Counted from the stretch's first letter, positions 1 through 5,867 are shown. The stretch is 14,341 nucleotides of DNA from Lachnospiraceae bacterium UBA7729 (GCA_002482005.1 DLFD01000054.1:1-14341), one strand, 5' to 3'. A program made the numbers and translations. Notes: generated from the letters alone by a model not told the origin.

Positions 1-317
1 AAAAGATGTCGGCCGCTACAGTATCCTTTGGAAATTCCCCAGTAAAACTGTGATACCCTATCCACATCATCAGCATCAATAAGAAAATGTATGCCATTTG
101 GAAGTGTTCCTTCTGCCACATCACCAGAAACCACAAAGTGATAATTCGATGGGCAGTCAGTACATCTTCCTGTTTTATTTTTGCGAATCTGATCAATGGT
201 CTTGATGCTTACGGAACCACAAGAGGTACATCTGCAAATGTATCTCTTGATACCATCAGCGAGAACGGGTGAGATCACATACCAGTTGTTTATCGTACAG
301 CCTGAATAGTCATGCAT
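1..317 (-). CDS. Partial zinc-ribbon / HNH-AP2-type phage endonuclease-like protein
   Basis: The frame starts at ATG 317 and stays open to the left edge, giving 105 visible residues; the C-terminus is outside the window. The ATG shares a base with the terS stop (TAATG), so it is translationally coupled to terS. A zinc-ribbon pattern is visible: C28-x-C30-x2-C33 and C52-x2-C55. A segment around residues 70-87 (GTLPNGIHFLIDADDVDRY) resembles the lead-in of phage HNH/AP2 homing-endonuclease-like proteins, in which a short zinc ribbon precedes a LIDxxD element and then HNH or AP2 sequence. The catalytic part would lie beyond the edge, so nuclease function is inferred. It sits where the large terminase gene would normally begin. 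It could instead be a non-catalytic DNA-binding zinc-ribbon protein. Confidence 0.55.
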   Translation of the reverse strand, partial: MHDYSGCTINNWYVISPVLADGIKRYICRCTSCGSVSIKTIDQIRKNKTGRCTDCPSNYHFVVSGDVAEGTLPNGIHFLIDADDVDRVSQFYWGISKGYCSGRHL

Positions 318-892
318 TAGTTCATCCCCTTCCTCGCCCGGAGCAATCTCTCCATCGCATCGTCTTGCGGTGTCTGGCCGCCGTAGTCTGTCAGGCAGTT
401 CTCTTTCACGATCTGATAGATCTGATACCAGAGCTGGTTGACCTGCTTCATGTAGTTCTGAGACATGGAAACGTAAGGCGATGCAATAGGTTGACCGCTC
501 GTGGGGTGTTTCGCAATGAAACCGTATTCACTGATGGCCTGCTCACACTGAATCCAGCGGGCGACCGCCATCGAATACTGCGAAACGAGCTGAGGATTGA
601 CGAGCTTGTCACAACCACGTCCTCTCAGCCATTCCCAGGTTTCCTTATAGACATCTTCAGCACAGAAGTCCTTACCATTCCTCTGCTGCTGCAGCATGTA
701 CTCTTTAGGCTTTGGCATATCTTCTGCCTTGAGGTCGGTTGCATCAACGTCTAAGTCCGTAGCATCCGGTACCTCCATCACCTGCAGCTTCCTGCCACCG
801 GGATTGCCGGTCTCTATTTTCTCCTTGATGGCCTTCGGTGGTCTTCCCTGACCGAAACGCGGACCACCACGCATTGTTCCGTCCTTTGCCAT
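317..892 (-). CDS. terS: Phage terminase small subunit, P27 family
   Basis: This 191-aa protein would recognise phage DNA and recruit the large terminase for packaging. The N-terminus is glycine- and basic-rich (MRGGPRFGQGRPP, then a GNPGGRK segment), typical of P27-family small terminases. A helical region follows (residues about 85-185) with the family-like order of a W-rich helix, a YSMAVARW helix, an IAKHPTSGQPIASP turn and a C-terminal helix. Length matches the family. An AGAGGAGATTTGA ribosome binding site precedes ATG 892. Its stop overlaps the next start by one base. Upstream lie a cos-like segment and the hicAB cassette, and an HNH gene follows further upstream, as in HNH-dependent cos packaging modules. 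The N-terminal KAEDMPKPKEYML stretch looks like a linker. I am confident of the family, less of the exact packaging mode. Confidence 0.85.
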   Translation of the reverse strand: MAKDGTMRGGPRFGQGRPPKAIKEKIETGNPGGRKLQVMEVPDATDLDVDATDLKAEDMPKPKEYMLQQQRNGKDFCAEDVYKETWEWLRGRGCDKLVNPQLVSQYSMAVARWIQCEQAISEYGFIAKHPTSGQPIASPYVSMSQNYMKQVNQLWYQIYQIVKENCLTDYGGQTPQDDAMERLLRARKGMN

Positions 893-913
893 TCAAATCT
901 CCTCTAAATTCAT

Positions 914-930
914 ATACCCTATAGGGGTAT
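914..930. promoter_or_regulatory. Short inverted repeat just upstream of terS
   Basis: ATACCC and GGGTAT form a 6-bp inverted repeat around a 5-base centre, about 22 bases upstream of the terS start. It could be a protein-binding site, for example for the terminase or a regulator, or a small hairpin in the terS leader. Nothing further identifies it. Confidence 0.3.
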
Positions 931-950
931 TACCTGTTTGTTTTCGCTTT

Positions 951-1015
951 GAGTGCACACGGCAGGGGGCGACGGTCCCTGAGCCTCAAGCTCGTAGAGA
1001 TTTTCACCTCCCCCA
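951..1015 (-). other. Candidate cos (packaging) segment
   Basis: A GC-rich non-coding segment between the hicAB terminator and terS reads on the minus strand GGGACCGTCGCCCCCTGCC, preceded by a GGAGGTGAAAATCTCTACGAG stretch. The position is that of cos in HK97-like phages of Bacillota, between the HNH endonuclease gene and terS. Family knowledge: HNH-encoding cos phages need the HNH protein for terminase cleavage. No gene fits this stretch. The assignment rests on position and composition only. Confidence 0.33.
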
Positions 1016-1050
1016 TGAACACAAACACAGCGTTTGAACACAAAATCCCA

Positions 1051-1086
1051 ATAAAAAAGCACTCGGGAGATTTCTCTCTCGAATGC
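1051..1086 (-). terminator. Intrinsic terminator of the hicAB cassette
   Basis: On the minus strand a 12-bp stem (1075-1086 with 1059-1070, one A-C mismatch and one G-U pair) closes a four-base GAAA loop and is followed by TTTTTTATT. It lies 53 bases after the hicB stop, so it would end hicAB transcription before the terS leader. Confidence 0.7.
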
Positions 1087-1139
1087 TCTGTCATCAATCT
1101 TATGTTGTTACTCTTCCGGGCGCTTCTCACCCGACAGGC

Positions 1140-1466
1140 TCAGCCCTGCATCAACTCATCTTCTGCAGCCTTTTCCATGAACTTATTCACGGACATCTTT
1201 TTCTTCTTTGCTGCAGCAGCCACACGTCTGTGAAGGTTCGGATCAAACCTCAGCAACATCTTTCCTGAATATGGTTTCTCAGGATCGACACCATCCTCAC
1301 TGCACCACTCAAGGTAATCGTCCACAGAATCATGAAAGGCCTGCTCCAATTCAGAAACAGACTCACCCTGAAACGTGATGACGTCCTTGAGACCCAACAC
1401 TTCACCGGAGAAGATGTGGGCGTCCTCATCGAACTCTGCTATTCCTTCATATCCTTTATACATCAT
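1140..1466 (-). CDS. hicB: HicB-family antitoxin
   Basis: This 108-aa protein should neutralise HicA and autoregulate the pair. Residues 1-55 (YKGYEGIAEFDEDAHIFSG and the following VSELEQAFHDSVDDYLEWC helix) are the partial RNase-H-like HicB fold. Residues 70-105 (a KMLLRFD strand, then LHRRVAAAAKKKKMSVNKF and a last helix) look like an Arc-type ribbon-helix-helix DNA-binding domain. Start is ATG 1466 or ATG 1463 (two consecutive Met); GGAGGTGA lies 6-9 bases upstream. It overlaps the hicA end by 11 bases, the usual toxin-then-antitoxin arrangement. A terminator follows the gene. The family call is strong. Confidence 0.87.
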   Translation of the reverse strand: MMYKGYEGIAEFDEDAHIFSGEVLGLKDVITFQGESVSELEQAFHDSVDDYLEWCSEDGVDPEKPYSGKMLLRFDPNLHRRVAAAAKKKKMSVNKFMEKAAEDELMQG

Positions 1467-1719
1467 CTCGCGTCACCTCCGCTTCCTGCAATAACCTGCG
1501 CACCGATTTCACAGCTCCTTTGTCTGTGACCTTCTCTGGGTGCGGCCGATGGAAAACGGCTCGTATACCATTTAGCTTCACCCTGACTCGCGATCCGTTC
1601 CCTTCCGTGATCTCTGCACCAGCTGCCGCGAAGAGAGCTTCGATGTCATGCCACTCAATGTCAGACTTTACAGGATCAGTGAAGATCGCGTCCCAGGTTT
1701 TCTTATTCTTGCTACTCAT
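1456..1719 (-). CDS. hicA: HicA-family mRNA interferase toxin
   Basis: This 87-aa protein is predicted to be a ribosome-independent mRNA-cleaving toxin with a dsRBD-like fold. The visible core is IEWHDIEALFAAAGAEI, then EGNGSRVRVKLNG, then AVFHRPHP and KGAVKSVRRLLQEA. The GSH motif carrying the catalytic His in classical HicA reads GSR here; this belongs to a longer subfamily with conserved FHRPHP histidines. An open frame extends upstream to 1857, but that extension runs into the HNH gene and looks non-coding, so ATG 1719 is chosen. No Shine-Dalgarno sequence precedes it. A promoter with -10 ending at 1726 would place the transcript start at or next to the ATG, implying a leaderless mRNA. 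hicB follows with an 11-base overlap. Confidence 0.83.
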   Translation of the reverse strand: MSSKNKKTWDAIFTDPVKSDIEWHDIEALFAAAGAEITEGNGSRVRVKLNGIRAVFHRPHPEKVTDKGAVKSVRRLLQEAEVTRDDV

Positions 1720-1725
1720 GAGATA

Positions 1726-1754
1726 ATGATAGCACTTTTTGATATCACTTTCAA
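1726..1754 (-). promoter_or_regulatory. hicAB promoter with candidate HicB operator
   Basis: On the minus strand TTGAAA (1754-1749), exactly 17 bases, then TATCAT (1731-1726): five of six matches to each sigma-70 box. Two direct repeats AAGTGATATCA and AAGTGCTATCA (1750-1740 and 1737-1727, period 13) fill the spacer and the -10 box. This is the right place for an autorepressing HicB operator. The -35 box overlaps the stop codon of the HNH gene. Confidence 0.62.
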
Positions 1755-2110
1755 TACTTGTATTCCGGTCTGCTGTCGAACTCTCCTGTCTTCTTGTCGT
1801 GGCATTTCTTGCAGAGTGCCTGCCAGTTGTCCGGATTCCAGAAAAGCTCCGGATCACCTCGGTGGGGTCTGATATGATCGACCACTGTCGCCTTGGTGTA
1901 CCAGCCTTCCTTCAGGCACTGCTCACAAAGCGGGTGTGCAGCCAGGTACATTTTGCGGGCTTTATTCCACCTGGAACCATAGCCTCGGGATGCTGCCGAC
2001 CGCACTTCCTCCGGATGCATCTTCTTATGCTTCTCACAATATTTCTCCCCATACGGCACCAGCTCCGGACAGCCGGGATGTGCACAGGGATGCTTCGGTT
2101 TATATGGCAT
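1751..2110 (-). CDS. Phage HNH endonuclease of the packaging module
   Basis: This 119-aa protein has an N-terminal zinc finger (C9, C14, C25, H28). The HNH nuclease has C62-x2-C65, the VVDHIRPHRGD metal/catalytic motif (H79), N95 in NPDNWQALC, C100-x2-C103 and H104. This is the short HNH endonuclease found next to terminase genes in HK97-like phages, where it assists cos cleavage by the terminase complex (family knowledge). GGAG lies 9 bases before ATG 2110. The gene sits directly after a terminator-like hairpin, so its expression may depend on readthrough or antitermination. Unusually, a hicAB cassette separates it from terS. Confidence 0.87.
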   Translation of the reverse strand: MPYKPKHPCAHPGCPELVPYGEKYCEKHKKMHPEEVRSAASRGYGSRWNKARKMYLAAHPLCEQCLKEGWYTKATVVDHIRPHRGDPELFWNPDNWQALCKKCHDKKTGEFDSRPEYKY

Positions 2111-2123
2111 TTATATAATCTCC

Positions 2124-2157
2124 AAAAAGAAAGCCCTGTAGAACTCGTCCACAGGGC
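2124..2157 (-). terminator. Third leader hairpin / intrinsic terminator before HNH
   Basis: Minus strand GCCCTGT pairs perfectly with ACAGGGC (2157-2151 with 2139-2133) across an 11-base loop, followed by TTTCTTTTT. It ends only about 14 bases before the HNH start. Its T-tract leads straight into the HNH ribosome binding site, so it acts as an attenuator-like barrier. Confidence 0.65.
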
Positions 2158-2218
2158 AGCCAGTATATTCAAATGCTGCGCGTCGTTGTACAAAGTCGCA
2201 GCTTAAACTGGGTCATAA

Positions 2219-2261
2219 TAAAAAGGCGGCACAGCTGAAAGGAGTCAAAGACCGTACCGCC
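2219..2261 (-). terminator. Second leader hairpin / intrinsic terminator
   Basis: Minus strand GGCGGTAC pairs with GTGCCGCC (2261-2254 with 2232-2225, one G-U pair) and is followed by TTTTTATTATG. The loop is 21 bases. No coding region is visible around it. Confidence 0.6.
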
Positions 2262-2277
2262 AGCCATTGAAGGGCTT

Positions 2278-2333
2278 GCAAAGAAAAGCCCGGCAACCGC
2301 ACCACCAGTTACCGGACTTCTTATTTTCTTTGC
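2278..2333 (-). terminator. First leader hairpin / terminator with alternative pairing
   Basis: Minus strand CCGGTAAC pairs with GTTGCCGG (2315-2308 with 2297-2290, one wobble) and is followed by GCTTTTCTTT. Outer arms GCAAAGAAAA and TTTTCTTTGC (2333-2324 with 2287-2278) are perfect complements. A competing hairpin GGGCTT/AAGCCC (2291-2286 with 2277-2272) uses two bases of the terminator stem and its T-tract. The two structures therefore exclude each other, as in attenuators. Confidence 0.55.
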
Positions 2334-2334
2334 G

Positions 2335-2406
2335 ATTATATACTATCATGCTCGCAGGGGTGAAAAATAGCGAAAAAACATGAAAAAGTGCGAAAAAACA
2401 TGAAAA
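2335..2406 (-). promoter_or_regulatory. Candidate activator-dependent late promoter with 20-bp direct repeats
   Basis: A perfect TATAAT (2340-2335) has no recognisable -35 box (CACCCC at the 17-base position). Immediately upstream are two full and one partial copies of a 20-bp repeat (plus-strand unit TGAAAAAnnGCGAAAAAACA at 2361-2380 and 2381-2400, partial 2401-2406). They span about -33 to -78. This is the layout expected of a late promoter driven by a repeat-binding activator. The adjacent upstream gene encodes a sigma-region-4-like regulator. The transcript would start near 2328 and pass through the three leader hairpins. Confidence 0.55.
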
Positions 2407-2409
2407 GAT

Positions 2410-2832
2410 TTATGCCGTTTCATCGTACTTTTCCGGCACCTGGAACTCCTGCAGTGCCTTGCCATGAAGGATCTGGACATTGCGGACGGTGTATCCCAGA
2501 TCAGCTGCGATACCCTCCCACGTTTCCCCGTTCAGATACTTCTCCTCAAGGATCAGGCGGCATCTCGCGTCCGGCAGCAGGGAGATCTGCTTCCTTACTT
2601 CAGCCTTCAGGTCCACCAGCTTGTCGATCTCTTCGTCAATGGAATGCTCCATATCGATGATTTTCAGGACCGTATCCTCCAGCCGAGAATCATTGTTGTG
2701 GCTCTTCGGCATGTCGGAAAACGTCGATGTGGTGTGGGTCGCAAGAGCCCTCAGTCTTCCGAGCTGTTCCAGTTTGCAGTTGATCTGCTGGTCAATATTC
2801 ATGATCTGCATCAAATATGTCTTCGCGTCCAT
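2410..2832 (-). CDS. Phage late transcription regulator, sigma-70 region 4-like (DUF1492/ArpU/RinA type)
   Basis: This protein of about 140 aa has an N-terminal helical/coiled-coil half (residues about 1-85, with the phage-typical IIDMEHSIDEEIDKLVDLKAE helix). Its C-terminal helix-turn-helix resembles sigma-70 region 4 (residues about 90-132: LPDARCRLILEEKYL, TWEGIAADLGY, VRNVQILHGKAL). Such proteins sit just before the terminase module in Bacillota phages and activate late genes. ATG 2832 is preferred, 7 bases after AAGGAGG and overlapping the previous stop as TGATG; a GTG one codon earlier is possible. The 20-bp repeats directly downstream of its stop are its probable target. Confidence 0.75.
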   Translation of the reverse strand: MDAKTYLMQIMNIDQQINCKLEQLGRLRALATHTTSTFSDMPKSHNNDSRLEDTVLKIIDMEHSIDEEIDKLVDLKAEVRKQISLLPDARCRLILEEKYLNGETWEGIAADLGYTVRNVQILHGKALQEFQVPEKYDETA

Positions 2833-3047
2833 CACTGTACCTCCTTGTTCAGTCTCTCGATGAGATATTCAGGGTTTACGTCTGTCAGGCAGCTATACCA
2901 CCGGGAATGGAAGAATCGAAGCAGGCTGTCACGTTCTTCCTTGGCTTCCCTGTTCTGTGGATTCTTCCTGAGCCTCCGCAGGGCACTTTGATAATCCCGG
3001 GCTGCCTGCAGGACGATTGCGTTTGCCAAATTCTGGTACGGGTCCAT
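2832..3047 (-). CDS. Small conserved phage protein, function unknown
   Basis: A 71-aa, soluble, largely helical and highly charged protein. Residues about 1-45 are a basic helix pair (NAIVLQAARDYQSALRRL, then RKNPQNREAKEERDSLLRFF), followed by a HSRWYSCLTDVNPEYLIERL segment. Small proteins with this pattern often sit just before the late regulator in Clostridia prophages, but I know no function. AGGAGGGATGAGCT precedes ATG 3047, with the ribosome binding site embedded in the end of the upstream gene. Its stop overlaps the regulator start by one base. It clearly belongs to the same operon. Confidence 0.72.
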   Translation of the reverse strand: MDPYQNLANAIVLQAARDYQSALRRLRKNPQNREAKEERDSLLRFFHSRWYSCLTDVNPEYLIERLNKEVQ

Positions 3048-3050
3048 AGC

Positions 3051-3458
3051 TCATCCCTCCTCTACGCAGTTCAGATCAAACCTTCTGATCTTCATGTTCT
3101 TGCTCTTGGCCCGGATGATCTCCTTCTTCATGCCGGGAGAAATGGTCCCGTCAGAGAACACCCATACCTCTGCACACCTGTTGATCAGGACCCATCCGAA
3201 ATACAGTCCCAGGTCTCTCTCCACAGGATCATCGTCGTGCAGGATCTGCGGATACAGAAGATGCGTGGCAAGAGGGATACAGCCCTCATCGATCGCAAAC
3301 CGGCAGAATCGGATTGCGTCGGCCTTGTTCTTCTCAACATCTCCTGCATACCGGCTGCAGATGTACACGAGCGGCATGTGCCGTCTCTGTCCTTCAACGT
3401 TCCTGATTGCGGTTTCTGCTGTAGGGTCCGCATAGCCCTCAGAATTCTTACCTTTCAT
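3051..3458 (-). CDS. DUF7768/DUF4406-like phage protein (nucleoside deoxyribosyltransferase-like fold)
   Basis: A 135-aa protein. Residues 29-128 (PLVYICSRYAGD, FCRFAIDEGCIPLATHLLYP, ERDLGLYFGWVLINRCAEVWVF, SPGMKKEIIRAK) match the nucleoside 2-deoxyribosyltransferase-like DUF7768/DUF4406 proteins common in phages. Their fold suggests nucleotide binding, but the role is unproven. Residues 1-28 (MKGKNSEGYADPTAETAI and following) look like the separate YxDPTAxxAI motif of short helical phage proteins and seem fused to the domain. The upstream frame stays open past ATG 3458 for about 35 codons. GGAGG lies 7 bases before ATG 3458; an internal Met28 right before the domain has only a weak GAAGGA site. 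The gene lies 3 bases before the 71-aa gene. Confidence 0.72.
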   Translation of the reverse strand: MKGKNSEGYADPTAETAIRNVEGQRRHMPLVYICSRYAGDVEKNKADAIRFCRFAIDEGCIPLATHLLYPQILHDDDPVERDLGLYFGWVLINRCAEVWVFSDGTISPGMKKEIIRAKSKNMKIRRFDLNCVEEG

Positions 3459-3754
3459 ACCAAAACCTCCATGAATATCGGGGATGGGGTCCAGCCTTTG
3501 CCTTCTCAGGACTGTGTCCGTGGCCTTACGTTCGTCCTTTCAGGACCATCTCCCGGGCCTTGCATCCGTCCCTCAAAGGTCTCTGCAATTCACCGACCCC
3601 TTGTACACTCGTTCACTGAAATCCCCAGAAATGCCCATTTTTCAAGGGATTTCAGGAATGGTGGCGGTGCACAAAATTTTTCTGCACTTCTATACGCACT
3701 ATTTCAGTTAGTTATTCTTTCTTCCTGTTTTTCGTTTTTTATTTTTTATATTTC
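3459..3754 (-). pseudogene. Gene-poor stretch with a possible degraded coding remnant
   Basis: No intact gene with a credible start lies here. The minus-strand frame of the downstream DUF7768-like gene remains open from about 3563 and reads protein-like (ERKATDTVLRRQRLDPIP). Just upstream another frame reads DGCKAREMVLKGRT, which would join it after a one-base shift near 3555. This suggests the 5' part of a former gene, now frameshifted. The remaining 3590-3754 part shows no recognisable coding. Recognition is weak and based on sequence feel only. Confidence 0.3.
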
Positions 3755-3880
3755 TTATTTTTTTTGTTCACTTAAAGAGAAATAATAGAAAGAATCCTTA
3801 TAAATAAAGGGTTTGTGGGGTGTGGACCGGTGAACAAAATGAATCAATTCCTGTTCATCGAATTTGTTCACCTGTACACC
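3735..3880. other. Candidate replication origin (AT-rich tract plus TGTTCAC repeats)
   Basis: A T-rich tract (3729-3766 on the plus strand, almost only T/A) lies beside copies of TTTGTTCAC: 3763-3771 and 3863-3871 direct, and 3829-3837 inverted as GTGAACAAA. A degenerate CTGTTCAT lies at 3851-3858. GGTGAACAAAAT (3829-3840) and AATTTGTTCACC (3861-3872) form an 11-of-12 inverted repeat. AT-rich DNA with short iterons just downstream of a primase-helicase gene is a common phage origin layout. Function is inferred. Confidence 0.35.
3755..3871 (-). CDS. Possible 38-aa small protein with GTG start
   Basis: GTG 3871 is preceded at 7 bases by a perfect AGGAGG (3884-3879), better than most start sites in the window. 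The frame runs 38 codons to TAA (VNKFDEQELIHFVHR start, YYFSLSEQKK end). The peptide is aromatic- and histidine-rich and matches nothing I know. The same frame is open further upstream to about 4021, but that extension lacks a good start. It overlaps the repeat-rich origin candidate, so the reading frame may be incidental. Confidence 0.35.
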   Translation of the reverse strand: MNKFDEQELIHFVHRSTPHKPFIYKDSFYYFSLSEQKK

Positions 3881-4051
3881 TCCTGAGGGATGTCCTGTAT
3901 TCCAATCTGGGACCAATCCCTGCAATCCCTGTGATTTCCAATTTTTATGATTTCGCCTGTTCGTTAATCCCCTGCGTGGACTTTCCAGAGGATGGATTCT
4001 GTCGCCTGCTGTAATGCTCAAGGAGCATTCCGGTATGGCTTTCCAAATCCT

Positions 4052-5830
4052 TCAATTATGGAGCTTTTGGCTCGTATCCTTCTGCCGCATGAATACTCTT
4101 CTCGTCTTGCCGTTCTGTTTCGACCTTCCCAAACCGATCTTGTACAGATCCCATACAGCATCCTGAAAGAGCTTTGATGAGAACTTCCTGTCATCACTTG
4201 TCCATTCCATGAAGTCCATCCTGATCTGGGTGATGGTCTTGCCGACGATCTCGGTGTCGGGATCAAGGTCCTTTGCATACATCAGGCAGACGTTGTTGTC
4301 CTCGTGATACTGATTGTTGTAATCCTCGACCACCTTGCAGACTGTCCACTTACGATTCTGATAGAGACGCTTGTACCCCTCAACGATCAGCCTGATCCAG
4401 TATTCCAGAGCCGGTTTTGCTGTCATCTTCGTGATGAAGTACGGGTCCGGCTTGTCCACCTTGTTGAACATAGGCAGCCACTGGATACGACGCTTGAAGG
4501 CATATCCCTTGTCAAAGGACAGGATGTCTGAGTTCGTCGTGAAATACAGTTTGACCGTGAAGGTTGCATTCTCTGACTCTTCGTACAGCTTCCTGGTGCT
4601 GACAGTGTCCGCCGTGGAGATATTCTTTAAGACCTTCAGCTCATCGTGTGTGATGGCCTCCGCCTCGATATCATCACCGAGATTTGCAAGCTTCCCGATC
4701 ATCGTGACCTTAAACCTGTCGTCCACCAGCTGCTTGATCGACAGGCTTGTGCAGTTCTTCGGATTATAGATACGCTTCATAATCTGGAGCAGGGTGCCCT
4801 TGCCATTCGCGCCGTCTCCCCGGAACATGAAGAACTTTCCAAGGCTCCTGATACGCTCCGGGTCCGTGATCATCACAAATCCGATAACCTCCATCAGAAG
4901 CTTCCTGTAGTCCGGGTCCTTTGACGTCAGAGAATCGATGTAGTCATCTACCTCCTGGACCGGTGCGGCATCCTCCTTGTAATCGACGTCGATCATAAAA
5001 GGAGTGAAGTCCGTGTAGTCCTTCATCGGGATGAACATGCCCTCCTGCAGAACGCCATTGTTGAATTTGATCGGGAAGACGGTATCGGCATCAACGATCA
5101 TTGACCGATATTCGATCTGCTTCACAACCTCGTCGACATACCGGGTCGTCTGGCCTTCGCACATCTCATACACTCTCCGGATCAGCCTCTTGTTGTCAGC
5201 GTCGGCAATGTACTCTCCGTCCTTCCTCCACCAGATCATGCCGGAGAAAAATACCGTCCTGCACTTCTGGATGATCTCTGATGCGATCCAGTACTTGTCG
5301 TCGGTCTCGCTGTCATCAGAGATATCGCGGAGAATGGTCCCGAACTCTTCATCCGTCAGGGGTGTGGCAAAGACGTGCTTGTTGATGAATCCCAGCATCT
5401 TCTCCCAGTCCTGACAGTTGTTCAGGGCCTTCCTGTGTGCAAAGAGCGCCTTGTTCCTGCCGTCGCCGTCGTCCATACCGGTCAAGTTCTGGTATGGCTT
5501 CTTCTTGGTTCCGACCTGGAAGATGTCCGGCATATAGGCGCGAAGTCCGATATTGTCGATATCCCTTGTCACGCCATTCCGACGGACGGTCATACCACCG
5601 GGATTGGACTGCAGGGTGTGCTGCTCGATCTCGAAAGCCAGCTTGCATACCCCGTCGTGACGCCGGGTAAACCACACCGGCTTCTTGAACCAGAGATGCG
5701 CACCCCGCTCCGTCCAGACCACCTGGGTCTTGATACCGAATTCCTGTATCATGGCCTTGATGGATTCCTTCGGAAGATGGTCGATGTCGATCCGGAACTG
5801 GGGACAGGTGTACGGCGAATTATCGGTCAT
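4052..5830 (-). CDS. Phage primase-helicase (D5/P4-like), apparently lacking its N-terminus
   Basis: This 592-aa protein combines an archaeo-eukaryotic-type primase and a superfamily 3 helicase for phage DNA replication. The primase part shows the acidic motif FRIDIDH (D15, D17) and GAHLWF (H45), with FEIEQHT near 66-72. The helicase part shows Walker A GDGANGKGT (338-346), a Walker B-like LANLGDDIEA (381-390), sensor-1 YFTTN (429-433) and a basic FKRRIQW (445-451). Related proteins carry a further N-terminal segment before the first acidic motif, here nearly absent. ATG 5830 has no ribosome binding site, an in-frame stop lies 8 codons upstream, and a strong terminator precedes it. The gene is therefore probably 5'-truncated by the recombination that brought the defence block, and may be inactive. 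Confidence 0.8.
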   Translation of the reverse strand: MTDNSPYTCPQFRIDIDHLPKESIKAMIQEFGIKTQVVWTERGAHLWFKKPVWFTRRHDGVCKLAFEIEQHTLQSNPGGMTVRRNGVTRDIDNIGLRAYMPDIFQVGTKKKPYQNLTGMDDGDGRNKALFAHRKALNNCQDWEKMLGFINKHVFATPLTDEEFGTILRDISDDSETDDKYWIASEIIQKCRTVFFSGMIWWRKDGEYIADADNKRLIRRVYEMCEGQTTRYVDEVVKQIEYRSMIVDADTVFPIKFNNGVLQEGMFIPMKDYTDFTPFMIDVDYKEDAAPVQEVDDYIDSLTSKDPDYRKLLMEVIGFVMITDPERIRSLGKFFMFRGDGANGKGTLLQIMKRIYNPKNCTSLSIKQLVDDRFKVTMIGKLANLGDDIEAEAITHDELKVLKNISTADTVSTRKLYEESENATFTVKLYFTTNSDILSFDKGYAFKRRIQWLPMFNKVDKPDPYFITKMTAKPALEYWIRLIVEGYKRLYQNRKWTVCKVVEDYNNQYHEDNNVCLMYAKDLDPDTEIVGKTITQIRMDFMEWTSDDRKFSSKLFQDAVWDLYKIGLGRSKQNGKTRRVFMRQKDTSQKLHN

Positions 5831-5867
5831 GTACGAAGACCGATTAGCCGATTAAGAATACCTGCGA

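Noticed and set aside
930..1130. Minus-strand 66-codon frame between hicB and terS
   Set aside because: It crosses the hicAB terminator and the cos-like block and has no family resemblance.
1720..1857. N-terminal extension of HicA
   Set aside because: The extension is low-complexity, overlaps the HNH gene, exceeds family length, and would lie upstream of a good promoter.
1739..2206. Plus-strand frame of 155 codons
   Set aside because: It is antisense to the HNH endonuclease gene with intact zinc and HNH residues.
2361..2406. Tandem repeats as a CRISPR array
   Set aside because: Only 2.3 copies with a 20-base period and no unique spacers, so they fit binding sites rather than CRISPR.
2817..3785. 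Long plus-strand open frame (322 codons)
   Set aside because: It runs antisense to two minus-strand phage genes that have ribosome binding sites and recognisable families, and its own translation resembles no protein.
3872..4021. Upstream extension of the 38-aa frame to an 88-aa protein
   Set aside because: It would start at TTG without a ribosome binding site and its sequence is not protein-like; the GTG with AGGAGG is the better start.
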